Assembly (NCBI GenBank): GCA_018712435.1 | Contig: DVGZ01000047.1 | Coordinates: 1 to 33,251 of the forward strand | Reading direction: 5' to 3' | DNA: 33,251 nt | DNA from: Candidatus Caccousia avicola | GTDB taxonomy: Bacteria > Bacillota > Clostridia > Oscillospirales > Acutalibacteraceae | Shown here: one piece after another, positions 7,696 through 15,666 of the stretch | Numbering within the stretch: position 1 is the first letter of the stretch | Layout: every line of letters begins with the position of its first letter | The notes under the pieces: generated by a model | Seen by the model: only the letters and a program-made list of their open reading frames with translations | What the model was told of the DNA's origin: nothing | The model's database searches: none | Translations under genes and position numbers: made by a program

Positions 7696-10600
7696 AGCGG
7701 CGGCATCCCTTTTGGCCGCGGTGATGCTGGTGTTCTCCTGCCCCATCCCCGCGCTGGCTCAGGAGGAGACGGTGCACATCCGCACCGTACAGGATCTGCA
7801 GGCCTTTGCGAAAAGCTGTACGCTCGACAGCTGGTCGCGCGGAAAAACGGCGGTGCTCGAAGCCGATCTCGACCTTACGGGGGTCAGCTTTTCCGGCATT
7901 CCCACCTTCGGCGGCGTATTTGACGGCGGCGGCCACACCGTCTCCGGCCTTTCCCTCACGGGAGACGGCGGGACGCAGGGGCTGTTCCGATCCGTCCAGA
8001 AGGGCGCGGTCGTGCAGGATCTCCGCGTGGAGGGAACGGTTTCCCCCACCGGGACGCGCGATATCGTGGGCGGCGTGGCCGGGCGCAACGAAGGAACGCT
8101 GCTGCGCTGCTCCTTCTCCGGCACAGTGCGGGGCGGCACGGACGCCGGCGGCATTGCCGGAAGAAACGAAGCGGGCGGCGAGCTGACGGGCTGCACCTTT
8201 GAGGGAAGCCTGTCCGGCGAGCTGCACGCGGGCGGCGTTGTGGGCCAGAACCTCGGCAGCGCCGTGGAGTGCATCAATCTGGGCAGCGTCAACACCACCC
8301 AGCTCGAGGAGGAAGCCACAGCCCAGACCGTGCTGGAGGAAAGCTCCGTCACGGACGCGGCCACGGATCTCTCCGGCTGGACAGACGTGGGGGGCGTGGC
8401 GGGCTACTCCGCCGGAATCCTCCAGAACTGCCGCAATGAGGGCAGCGTCGGCTATCCGCACATCGGCTACAACGCCGGCGGTGTGGCCGGACGGCAGAGC
8501 GGCCTGCTCGACGGCTGCACCAACAGCGGCAGCGTGCAGGGCCGCAAGGACGTTGGCGGCATTGTGGGCCAGCTGGAGCCGGAGGTGACGCTGCTGTACA
8601 GCCAGACCTTTCTGCAAAAGCTTGGCGACGAGCTTTCCACCCTGCAAACGAAAACGGACGCTCTGCTGAACGACGCGGGGAACGTCTCGGGCAACCTGTC
8701 CGCCAGCCTTTCCGCCCTTTCGGATCGGACCGACGAAGCACGCGCCGCCGCAAACGCGCTTTCCGGCGCGGCGGCGGACTGGGCCGACGAGGGCACGGGC
8801 CAGCTCAACGATCTCTCCGCGCGCGTCTCCCGTGCGCTGAACCTGCTCGACCCGGCGCTGGCAAACGCGGACGATCAGCTCCGCACGCTCTCGCAGGCAG
8901 CCGGTAAGCTGTCCGACGCGATGGACGAGGCGGAACGGCTCGGCAGACTGACGGGCAAGAGCCTGCAAAGCGCCCGCGCCGCCCTGCGCGACCTGGAAAC
9001 CGCTCTGGAAAAAACGCGCGCCGCGCTCAAGGACGTGCAGACCGCCGGACAGGAGCTGCGCGCGTCGCTGGGCAATCTCTCCGAGATGAAGCAGGCCGCT
9101 GAAAAGCTGCTGGCCGCGTGCGAAACGCTCAACACGACCGTGACCGGCGGCTTGCAGACGAGCGCCGCCGCCCTGCGTAAAGCATTGGATGAAGCACAGC
9201 TTGCCGTGAACGGCACGGACGATCTGGCCGCCGCCCTGGGCAGCGCGTCGGACGATCTGGCGCGGGCGCTCTCCGGACTGGCGGACTCCTCCGAAAGCCT
9301 GCACAGCGCCGCGCAGGAGCTGACCAATGGCCCGTCCCTGCACATTCCCGCGCTGAACGGGGATGTGACGCAAAAGGCGGACGACCTCAACGCATCCCTT
9401 TCCGCGCTGACGCAGGCCGCGAACGATCTGAACGCGGCGGCAAGCGGTTCCTCGGACAGCCTGCTCGGGGATCTGCGGAACATCAACCAGCAGATGGGCG
9501 TGATTGCGTCGCTCATTCAGGACGAAGGCTCCCGCCAGGCCGACGCGCAGGATCGCTATGAGGACGTTTCCGATCCGGCGCAGCTGCGCAGCCAGCGGGC
9601 GGGCCGCGTCTCCGCGTGCCGGAACACCGGCGCGGTGGAGGGCGATCTGAACACCGCCGGAATCGCGGGCTCCATGGCCATTGATCTGGAATTCGACCCC
9701 GAGGACGATCTGACGCAGAAGGGCGACCGCTCCGTGAGCTTCCTCATTCAGACGATGGCGGCGGTGTTTGACTGCGTGAACGAAGGGACCGTCACCGTGA
9801 AGAAGGACTGCGCGGGCGGCATCGTGGGACGCATGGACCTCGGCATGGCGGACGGGTGCGAAAGCTACGGAGACGTAAAAAGCACCGGCGGCAGCTGCGC
9901 GGGCGGCGTCGCGGGCGACGCGGCCGGGGCGATCCGAAGCTGCTGGAGCCGGTGCACGGTCACGGGAAAACACAATGTGGGCGGTATCGCGGGGCGCGCC
10001 GCCTCTCTGACGGACTGCCGTTCCGCCGCGCAGGCGCACGGGGAATCCAAGGCGGGATCCATCGCCGGGGAATTGATGGAGGACGCGACGGCCAGCGGCT
10101 GCCTGTATGCCGAGGGCCTGACAGCCGCCATTGACGGCGTGAGCTATGCCGGGCAGGCCGAGCCCATCGCCTTCTCCGACCTCTGCGCCCTGCCGGACGC
10201 GCCGGAAAACTTCTCCAATCTCACGCTTACCTTCAGGGATGGGGAATCGGTGGTCGCGACGCTGACCGTCCCCTACGGCGGCGCGCTGGACTCCCTGCCG
10301 GAGATCCCGGCGCGGGAGGGCTGCTCCGCGTCGTGGCCCGCGCTGGACTACGGCTGCATCACGGCAAGCCGCACCATCGAGGCCGTCTACACGCCGTACC
10401 GCTCCGCCCTCTCCGACGGCAGCGAACCGGCGCAGATTCTCGCGGAGGGCCGTTTCGGCACGGCGGCAAAGCTTTCCGCCGTCTCGGAGGAGAGCACCTG
10501 GCAGGATGCGTCGGGCGTTTCCCACACCGGCACGGTCTGGACCGTGACGGTGACGGACCCGGAGCTGGGCGTTTCGTCCCGCACGCTGCACTGCCGCCTG

Positions 10601-10843
10601 CCGGAGGACGGCTCGCGGTGGCAGCTGTGGGTGCGCGGCGCGGACGGCTGGCAGAAGCAGGACTTCACGATAGACGGAAGCTATCTGCTCTTTTCCACCG
10701 ACGGGGAGGAAACCACCTTCTGCATACTCCCCGGCGATTTCCCCGTGCTGCCCGCGGCAGCCGCCGCAGGCGCGGCGCTTGTGGTGCTCGCGGCGGGAAT
10801 CCTCCTGCTGCGCCGCCGCCGCAAGCACAAAAAAGCAACCTGA
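7676..10843 (+). CDS. Large secreted surface protein with GLUG-like repeats and a coiled coil
   Basis: A 1055-residue protein. It starts with a signal peptide (residues 1-27, cut near ALA-QE), followed by GLUG-like beta-solenoid repeats at about 30-300 (NAGGVAGRQSGLLDGC, DVGGIVGQ). An alanine/leucine-rich helical region of about 310 residues (305-620) looks like a long coiled coil with Leu/Ala heptads. A second GLUG set follows at about 640-820 (AGGIVGRMDLGMADGC, NVGGIAGRA), then a beta domain, and finally one membrane helix (about 1021-1045) with an RRRRKHKK stop. No LPXTG motif. The start at 7676 has AAAGGAGG and overlaps the MMPL gene by 20 nt. I infer an envelope-spanning partner of the exporter, loosely comparable in architecture to YhgE/Pip-type heptad proteins, but without their two-sided membrane anchor. 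Confidence 0.88.
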   Translation: MKRQWNKAAASLLAAVMLVFSCPIPALAQEETVHIRTVQDLQAFAKSCTLDSWSRGKTAVLEADLDLTGVSFSGIPTFGGVFDGGGHTVSGLSLTGDGGTQGLFRSVQKGAVVQDLRVEGTVSPTGTRDIVGGVAGRNEGTLLRCSFSGTVRGGTDAGGIAGRNEAGGELTGCTFEGSLSGELHAGGVVGQNLGSAVECINLGSVNTTQLEEEATAQTVLEESSVTDAATDLSGWTDVGGVAGYSAGILQNCRNEGSVGYPHIGYNAGGVAGRQSGLLDGCTNSGSVQGRKDVGGIVGQLEPEVTLLYSQTFLQKLGDELSTLQTKTDALLNDAGNVSGNLSASLSALSDRTDEARAAANALSGAAADWADEGTGQLNDLSARVSRALNLLDPALANADDQLRTLSQAAGKLSDAMDEAERLGRLTGKSLQSARAALRDLETALEKTRAALKDVQTAGQELRASLGNLSEMKQAAEKLLAACETLNTTVTGGLQTSAAALRKALDEAQLAVNGTDDLAAALGSASDDLARALSGLADSSESLHSAAQELTNGPSLHIPALNGDVTQKADDLNASLSALTQAANDLNAAASGSSDSLLGDLRNINQQMGVIASLIQDEGSRQADAQDRYEDVSDPAQLRSQRAGRVSACRNTGAVEGDLNTAGIAGSMAIDLEFDPEDDLTQKGDRSVSFLIQTMAAVFDCVNEGTVTVKKDCAGGIVGRMDLGMADGCESYGDVKSTGGSCAGGVAGDAAGAIRSCWSRCTVTGKHNVGGIAGRAASLTDCRSAAQAHGESKAGSIAGELMEDATASGCLYAEGLTAAIDGVSYAGQAEPIAFSDLCALPDAPENFSNLTLTFRDGESVVATLTVPYGGALDSLPEIPAREGCSASWPALDYGCITASRTIEAVYTPYRSALSDGSEPAQILAEGRFGTAAKLSAVSEESTWQDASGVSHTGTVWTVTVTDPELGVSSRTLHCRLPEDGSRWQLWVRGADGWQKQDFTIDGSYLLFSTDGEETTFCILPGDFPVLPAAAAAGAALVVLAAGILLLRRRRKHKKAT

Positions 10844-10852
10844 GCGTGCGCT

Positions 10853-12673
10853 TTACGCGCCGCTCTGGCACGCGTCATGCGTGAACTGCTGCAAATACAG
10901 GTCGCGGTAATAGCCCTTTTTGCGCAGCAGCTCCTCATGCGTGCCGCTCTCCACGATCGTTCCGTCGCGCACCACGAGAATCAGGTCGGCGCGGCGGATC
11001 GTGGAAAGGCGGTGCGCGATGAGGAAGGAGGTGCGGTCGCGCAGAAGCAGCTCCGTCGCCTTCTGGATCAGCTGCTCGGTCTGGGTGTCGATGGAGCTGG
11101 TGGCCTCGTCGAGCACAAAGATGCGCGGGTCGGCCAGCACGGCGCGGGCAAAGGAAATCAGCTGCTTTTCGCCGGTCGACAGGCGGTCGCCGCCCTCGCC
11201 CACGTTGCTCTCATAGCCGTTTTCCAGCTTCGCCGCCACCTGGTCGGCGGAGACGGCCTTCGCCGCCGCGATAACCTCCTCGTCCGTCGCGTCAAGACGG
11301 CCATAGCGGATGTTCTCCATCACGGTGCCGGAAAACAGGTGCGGGCTTTGCAGCACATAGCCGATGCTGCTGTGCAGCCACAGCTGGCTGCGCTCGCGGT
11401 AATCCTTGCCGTCGATCAGCACCTGTCCGGCCGTCGGTTCAAAGAACCGGCACGCGAGATTCACCAGCGTGCTTTTTCCAGCCCCCGTCTCGCCCACGAT
11501 GGCAATCGTGGACCCGGCGGGGATTTTCAGGTTAAAGTGGCTCAGCACGTCCTCGTTGCCGTCCGGATAGCGGAAGGAAACGTCGCGGAATTCGATCTCG
11601 CCGCGGATCGGCTCCCAGTTCTCGCGCTTGGCCTCAAAGGCCGTGCCGTAGCGCTCGATCACCTCGGGCGTGTCCGTGATCAGCGGCTTCTGGTCAAGCA
11701 ATCCCATGACGCGCTCGATGTTCGCCTGAAGCGACAGAATATCCGCGATATTCCGCGCGATCTGCTGGATCGGCTCGAAGATGCCCACCGCGTAGGACGT
11801 GAACGCCGAGAGCGTGCCGATCAGCAGAAGATCGGAGAGCACCAGCGAGCCGCCGCGCGCGAGGACGATCGCCGTGGTCAGCGAGCTGAAAAACATGACA
11901 AGCGGGATATACACGGCGGAGAGCCGCGCCGCCTTCACGGAGGACACGCGCATGTCCTGCGTCACGGACTCAAACTCGCGGCAGTTCTGATCCTCAATAA
12001 CGAGCGTTTTCGACGTGCGCGCGCCCATGATTCCCTCGTTGTACGCGCTGGTGATCCGCGAGTTCATCTTGCGCACGCGGCGGTTCCAGCGCAGGATGCG
12101 GTCCTGGAACCAGCCGGTCAAAAGCGAAATCACCGGCACAATGAGGATGACCGCCGCGGCCAGGCCGGGATTGAGGAAAAACATCGCGATAAACACGCCG
12201 AGCACATAGAAAATTGCCCACAGGATATCCACCATATTCCACGCGATCATGCCCGCGATACGGTTGGTGTCGCTCATGATCCGGGAGAGCAGATAGCCCA
12301 CCGGGGTGACGTTGTAATACGAGAGCGAGAGCGTCTGCAAATGCACAAAGCAGGCGCGCTTCATGTCGCGCCCCAGGCTCATCTCAATGCGCATGGAGCG
12401 GCGTGTGAACAGGATGACGGCCAGCGTTTGCAGCACGATCACGGCGGCATACGCCGCCGCGAACCACGGCAGGCCGGTGTCGTCCCCCGTCTCGATGAAT
12501 TCATCGATCGCGTACCGCTGGAACAGCGGCAAAGCAATGTCGATGCAGGCGCACACAAGGTTCAGCGCCAGCACCGCTAAAATCAGCTTTCGGTAGGGCT
12601 TCAAAAAGGGAAGCAGCTTTTTCCAGGACGACCATTCAAACGATTTGGTATATTCCTGCTCATCATACCCCAT
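10853..12673 (-). CDS. Heterodimeric ABC exporter, BmrD/YheH-type subunit with consensus ATPase site
   Basis: A 606-residue half transporter: an ABC-type I exporter membrane domain (residues about 30-320, six helices, with PLFQRYAIDEFI early) fused to an ATPase. Walker A is GETGAGKST near 390 and Walker B is FVLDEATSS with the catalytic Glu intact. The signature is the altered LSTGEKQ. This pairing of a good Walker B with a poor signature is what the consensus-site subunit of asymmetric exporters (BmrD, TM288-type) shows. The start at 12673 (MGYDEQEYTKS) has AAGGAGG and overlaps the partner gene by 11 nt. It ends 9 bp from the convergent surface-protein gene with no clear terminator. Likely role: multidrug or amphiphile export. 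Confidence 0.93.
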   Translation of the reverse strand: MGYDEQEYTKSFEWSSWKKLLPFLKPYRKLILAVLALNLVCACIDIALPLFQRYAIDEFIETGDDTGLPWFAAAYAAVIVLQTLAVILFTRRSMRIEMSLGRDMKRACFVHLQTLSLSYYNVTPVGYLLSRIMSDTNRIAGMIAWNMVDILWAIFYVLGVFIAMFFLNPGLAAAVILIVPVISLLTGWFQDRILRWNRRVRKMNSRITSAYNEGIMGARTSKTLVIEDQNCREFESVTQDMRVSSVKAARLSAVYIPLVMFFSSLTTAIVLARGGSLVLSDLLLIGTLSAFTSYAVGIFEPIQQIARNIADILSLQANIERVMGLLDQKPLITDTPEVIERYGTAFEAKRENWEPIRGEIEFRDVSFRYPDGNEDVLSHFNLKIPAGSTIAIVGETGAGKSTLVNLACRFFEPTAGQVLIDGKDYRERSQLWLHSSIGYVLQSPHLFSGTVMENIRYGRLDATDEEVIAAAKAVSADQVAAKLENGYESNVGEGGDRLSTGEKQLISFARAVLADPRIFVLDEATSSIDTQTEQLIQKATELLLRDRTSFLIAHRLSTIRRADLILVVRDGTIVESGTHEELLRKKGYYRDLYLQQFTHDACQSGA

Positions 12674-14489
12674 GGCTTTCGCCTCCTTCCTCCTCACGCA
12701 GCAGCTCGCGGTCGGCGGCCGCCGTCTGGATATCGTACGTTTCGCGGTAGATCCCGCCGCGCGCGAGAAGCTCCTCGTGCGTGCCGATCTCCGCGACTTT
12801 TCCGTTTTGCAGGACCAGGATTTGATCCGCCTGCATCAGCGTGGTCACGCGGTGCGAGATCAGAATGACCGTCGCGCTGCCCTTCGCGTCGTGCAGAGAG
12901 GCGCGGATCTGCGCGTCCGTCTCCGCGTCCACGGCGGAAAGTGAGTCGTCGAAAATGAGGACGGGCGCGTCCTGCATCAGCGTGCGCGCAATCGCGACGC
13001 GCTGCTTCTGTCCGCCGGAGAGCGTCACGCCGCGCTCGCCCACGATCGTGTCGTAGCCCTCGGCAAATTCCAGAATGGCCTCGTCCACATGGGCCGTGCC
13101 CGCGTGGCGGCGCACCTCCTCGATGCCCGCGCCAGGGCGCACCGCCGCGATGTTCTCCCGGATGGTGCGCGAGAACAGGAACGGCTCCTGCAAGACCATG
13201 CCGATGTTCCGCCGCAGATACGGGCGGCTGATGTTCGAGAGCTCCACGCCGCCGATGGTGATCTTACCGCCGTCCGGCGGCAGCTCATAGAGCCGGTCGA
13301 GCAGGTGCATCATGGTTGATTTGCCGCTTCCCGTGCCGCCGAGGATCGCAAAGGTTTTGCCCGCCGGGATCGTGAAGCTCACGTCCTGCAAAACGGGCTG
13401 CTCGCCGTAGGAGAACGAGACATGGTCGAACACGATGTCCTTGTCCATCGGCGGGGTCTGCGCGTCCGGCGGATCCTGCTCCGTCTCGGAATCGAGGATG
13501 TACGCGAGACGGTCGATCGACACGCCCGCCTTACTCATCTCCGAGAGAATGCGGCCCAGGCCGCGCACCGGCCATACCAGCGACTGGTTGTACGACACGA
13601 ACGCCAGAAATTCACCGAGCGTGATTTCCCCGTTCACCGCCTGCGTCACGCCGACGCAGATTACCGTGAGAATCTGAAGGCCCGTGATCAGGTCCCCGAT
13701 TCCCCAGTACGCGCTCAGCAGCCGTCCCAGGCGGATCCAGAGCATCGCCCAGCGATCGTTTTTCTGATCGAAGCGCTCCACCTCATACTTCTCGCGCCCG
13801 AACGCGCGCACGACGCGCACGCCCGTCAGGTTCTCCTGCACCGCCGCCGAAAGCTCGCCCTCGGCCTCGTCCGCCGTGAGGAAGCGCTTTGCGATTTTGG
13901 AATAAAAGAATCCCGAGTACAGCAAAATAACAGGCAGGAAGCCGAGTGCGATCAGCGAGGTTTTCCAGTTCATGGAGAACATCACCGCCAGCGAAAAGAC
14001 CACCAGAAACACGATGCGGAACACTTCGAGCAGCTGGTTTGTCACGAAGTTGCGCACCACCTCCACGTCCGACGTACACCGCTGGATGATTTCACCGGTG
14101 CTGTGCTGGACGTGCCATGCGTAGGGCAGGCGCTGGATATGCTGGTACAGCCCGTCCCGCATGGATTTCACAAAGCTCTCCGATCCCTTGGCCGTGGTCA
14201 TGCGGCTGCCGTAGGTGCACAGCCCGGAGAACACCGCCACCAGCAGCAGAAAACCCGCCGCGGCGAAAAGCTGCGTCATCGGCTCCGCCTGCGTCAGCCC
14301 CGGGACCAGCAGCGTCACCACCTCCGGGAACGGCTCTCCGCCGAGCACGCAGTCCACGGCCACGCGGACCACCTGCGGCGTCAGCGAGCCGAGCACCGTG
14401 TTGCACACGGAGAACAGCAGGGTCAGCGCGAAGATCCACGCGTAGGGCCGCAGAAAGCGCCAAATCAGCGCGCGTTTTGTCTCTTTCAA
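12663..14489 (-). CDS. Heterodimeric ABC exporter, BmrC/YheI-type subunit with degenerate ATPase site
   Basis: A 608-residue half transporter with a six-helix membrane domain (residues about 20-320) and an ATPase: Walker A GGTGSGKST near 380, canonical signature LSGGQKQR, and Walker B LIFDDSLSAVD. In Walker B, aspartate replaces the catalytic glutamate. Together with the partner's intact DEATSS and poor LSTGE, one of the two ATP sites of the pair is predicted to be non-hydrolytic, as in BmrC/BmrD. I chose TTG at 14489 as the start (LKETKRALIW) because GAGGAGGGG sits just upstream. An in-frame TTG at 14537 lies in the terminator tail and is unlikely. The gene is preceded by a leader peptide and terminator, suggesting attenuation. 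Confidence 0.93.
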   Translation of the reverse strand: MKETKRALIWRFLRPYAWIFALTLLFSVCNTVLGSLTPQVVRVAVDCVLGGEPFPEVVTLLVPGLTQAEPMTQLFAAAGFLLLVAVFSGLCTYGSRMTTAKGSESFVKSMRDGLYQHIQRLPYAWHVQHSTGEIIQRCTSDVEVVRNFVTNQLLEVFRIVFLVVFSLAVMFSMNWKTSLIALGFLPVILLYSGFFYSKIAKRFLTADEAEGELSAAVQENLTGVRVVRAFGREKYEVERFDQKNDRWAMLWIRLGRLLSAYWGIGDLITGLQILTVICVGVTQAVNGEITLGEFLAFVSYNQSLVWPVRGLGRILSEMSKAGVSIDRLAYILDSETEQDPPDAQTPPMDKDIVFDHVSFSYGEQPVLQDVSFTIPAGKTFAILGGTGSGKSTMMHLLDRLYELPPDGGKITIGGVELSNISRPYLRRNIGMVLQEPFLFSRTIRENIAAVRPGAGIEEVRRHAGTAHVDEAILEFAEGYDTIVGERGVTLSGGQKQRVAIARTLMQDAPVLIFDDSLSAVDAETDAQIRASLHDAKGSATVILISHRVTTLMQADQILVLQNGKVAEIGTHEELLARGGIYRETYDIQTAAADRELLREEEGGESHGV

Positions 14490-14533
14490 AAAATCCCCTC
14501 CTCTATCATGTTCGGGCGTTTCCCTTCGAAAAC

Positions 14534-14570
14534 GCAAAAAAAGCGCCTCCGGCCCAAGCCGGAGGCGCTT
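14534..14570 (-). terminator. Attenuator terminator before the ABC exporter genes
   Basis: A perfect 13-bp stem (AAGCGCCTCCGGC / GCCGGAGGCGCTT, 4-nt loop) followed on the minus strand by TTTTTTTGCGTTTT. It lies between the leader peptide stop (14592) and the first ABC gene (14489), inside the same transcription unit, so it must be read through for the exporter to be expressed. Confidence 0.85.
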
Positions 14571-14591
14571 ATCCGCACAAAATACACCCCG

Positions 14592-14684
14592 TTACAACAG
14601 ACGGGGACGGCACGCGGACAGACGTCTTCCAGAGAGCCCGGATCTTTTGTTGTTCTGAGCTGTGATTCGATTCTTACCGATCAT
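14592..14684 (-). CDS. 30-residue leader peptide of the ABC exporter operon
   Basis: A short frame starting MIGKNRITAQNNK and ending CRPRLL-stop, basic (seven Arg and three Lys). It has the strong ribosome binding site AAAGGAGG 8 nt before its ATG and lies about 50 nt downstream of a near-consensus promoter. It ends 21 nt before the terminator hairpin. Position and size match the bmrB leader that controls bmrCD in Bacillus subtilis by ribosome-mediated attenuation, though I see no sequence similarity that I could assert. The segment TCTGTCCGC in its 3' half (14614-14622) is complementary over 9 nt to the site just before its own start codon (14685-14693). Confidence 0.7.
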   Translation of the reverse strand: MIGKNRITAQNNKRSGLSGRRLSACRPRLL

Positions 14685-14704
14685 TCTGTCCGCCTCCTTT
14701 CTGT

Positions 14705-14728
14705 ATTATGATTTCTTTTTGTCATAAT
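14705..14728. promoter_or_regulatory. Inverted repeat downstream of the ABC-operon promoter
   Basis: ATTATGA and TCATAAT arms separated by 10 nt, located just after the predicted transcription start of the ABC operon. It could be an operator or a 5'-end hairpin; there is no evidence to choose. Confidence 0.4.
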
Positions 14729-14742
14729 AGCAAGACAAGGGT

Positions 14743-14771
14743 AGTATACCGCCTGCATTTCTGAAAGTCAA
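14743..14771 (-). promoter_or_regulatory. Promoter of the leader-peptide/ABC exporter operon
   Basis: TTGACT (14766-14771) and TATACT (14743-14748) with a 17-nt spacer on the minus strand, close to the sigma-A consensus. It is 58 nt before the leader-peptide start codon. Confidence 0.8.
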
Positions 14772-14800
14772 GGGGAATTTACAAAAAATATGGGAATGCG

Positions 14801-15049
14801 TTATCTCAGCTCACGGATGCAGTTCTCACAGAGATAGCATCCCGGTTTGAGCTCTTTCAGACCCTCCTCCGACTGGCACCGCAGACACACCGGCTTCACC
14901 TTTTTCAGCACAATCTCCCCGCTGCTCTCCCGCAGCGAAATCTGGAACTCCTCTCCCTTTTCGATCCCCGCCTGTTTGCGCAGCTCGATCGGAAGAACAA
15001 TGCGTCCCAACTCATCCACCCGGCGGGTAACCGCCACCGGTTTTTCCAT
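14801..15049 (-). CDS. AbrB/SpoVT-type DNA-binding protein with C-terminal zinc ribbon
   Basis: An 82-residue protein. Residues 8-52 form the AbrB swapped-hairpin fold (TRRVDELGRIVLPIELRKQ, then GIEKGEEFQISL), a dimeric DNA-binding domain of transition-state regulators. Residues 57-78 carry CLRC and CENC, a likely zinc ribbon. The start at 15049 (MEKPVAVTR) has GGAAGGGAGGGG upstream; a longer frame to 15118 starts inside the promoter. It is divergent from the XRE regulator at 15225, with shared operator-like sites between. A partial relative with the same domain pair is at 33024-33251. Target genes unknown. Confidence 0.9.
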   Translation of the reverse strand: MEKPVAVTRRVDELGRIVLPIELRKQAGIEKGEEFQISLRESSGEIVLKKVKPVCLRCQSEEGLKELKPGCYLCENCIRELR

Positions 15050-15097
15050 CGTTTCCCCTCCCTTCCGCAGGCCGCTGATACTGGATTCCATTTTCCC

Positions 15098-15126
15098 ATG
15101 GTAAGATACTTTTTCCAAACAGTCAA
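15098..15126 (-). promoter_or_regulatory. Promoter of the AbrB-like gene
   Basis: TTGACT (15121-15126) and TACCAT (15098-15103) with 17 nt between, on the minus strand. The -35 box touches the first of the repeated CTATTC-type sites. Confidence 0.6.
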
Positions 15127-15218
15127 CCCCTATTCAGGGATTTTTCTCCGAATAGAGCATTTTCCCTTTTTCCCACTGTTGGTATGCTAAGGGGTGTAAA
15201 GGTCCCGAAATAGGGGGT
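15125..15218. promoter_or_regulatory. Three related operator-like sites between the AbrB and XRE genes
   Basis: AACCCCTATTCAGGG (15125-15139) is repeated in inverse orientation as CCCGAAATAGGGGGT (15204-15218), agreeing at about 12 of 15 positions. A third shorter copy, TCCGAATAGAG, lies at about 15147-15157. The sites overlap or flank the promoters of both divergent regulators. A weak plus-strand promoter (TTTTCC 15160-15165, TATGCT 15183-15188, 17-nt spacer) for the XRE gene lies among them. Auto- or cross-regulation is inferred. Confidence 0.5.
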
Positions 15219-15224
15219 GTCTGG

Positions 15225-15557
15225 ATGGACTGCAAAAGCATGGGAAGGAAATTGAGGGCAAGCCGCGCACAGCACGGCTGGAGCATGAAGGAATGCGCGG
15301 ATCGGGTCGGAATCAGCACGCGCTACCTCGCGGACATTGAGCGCGGCGACAAGGTTCCGAAGCTGGAAACTCTCCTCCAGCTGCTCAATACCCTGGACGT
15401 TTCCGCCGACTCCGTCCTCCAGGACAGCCTGTCGGTCGGGTATGAAACCAAAAGCAACGATCTGATGCGCCGTCTGAACACACTCGACAGCGCGCACCGG
15501 AAACAAGCCATTGATTTGTTTGAGGCAATTCTGTCCGTTTTGGGAGAGTCTGTGTGA
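15225..15557 (+). CDS. XRE-family helix-turn-helix regulator
   Basis: A 110-residue cytoplasmic protein. Residues 7-62 form a Cro/C1-type HTH: GRKLRASRAQHGWSMKECAD, then VGISTRYLADIERGDKVPKL, the family's recognition-helix and following turn. The C-terminal part is a short helical region (LMRRLNTLDSAHRKQAIDLF), likely for dimerisation. A GGGGG-containing ribosome site precedes the ATG. It is divergent from the AbrB-like gene. No phage genes are nearby, so it is more likely a chromosomal regulator than a prophage repressor. Targets unknown. Confidence 0.9.
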   Translation: MDCKSMGRKLRASRAQHGWSMKECADRVGISTRYLADIERGDKVPKLETLLQLLNTLDVSADSVLQDSLSVGYETKSNDLMRRLNTLDSAHRKQAIDLFEAILSVLGESV

Positions 15558-15570
15558 ATCTCTGTCCCGC

Positions 15571-15599
15571 TTGCCAAAGGGATATAAATCGGGTATAAT
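15571..15599 (+). promoter_or_regulatory. Promoter of the rhomboid-like gene
   Basis: TTGCCA (15571-15576) and TATAAT (15594-15599) separated by 17 nt, just after the XRE stop codon. Confidence 0.8.
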
Positions 15600-15666
15600 C
15601 GTTTTATGATTTTTTGAAGTCTTTCTGTGATGCGGCGCAGAGAGGAAAGGAGCGAAACCTTATCGT

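Noticed and set aside
5044-7746. 900-codon minus-strand frame opposite the MMPL gene
   Set aside because: Histidine/arginine/glutamine-rich translation typical of the complement of a GC-rich gene; the plus strand has membrane helices and MMPL motifs.
7523-10828. 1101-codon minus-strand frame opposite the surface-protein gene
   Set aside because: Arginine/glycine-rich with no recognisable domain; the plus-strand product has a signal peptide, GLUG repeats and a membrane anchor.
10877-12580. 567-codon plus-strand frame opposite the BmrD-like gene
   Set aside because: Shadow frame; the minus strand carries Walker and signature motifs.
14571-14800. T-box or metabolite riboswitch before the ABC genes
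   Set aside because: No GGTGGNACCGCG core or known aptamer sequence was found; a translated leader with a terminator explains the layout better.
15225-15557. Prophage repressor with adjacent phage region
   Set aside because: No integrase, structural or lysis genes nearby; the XRE protein stands among chromosomal genes.
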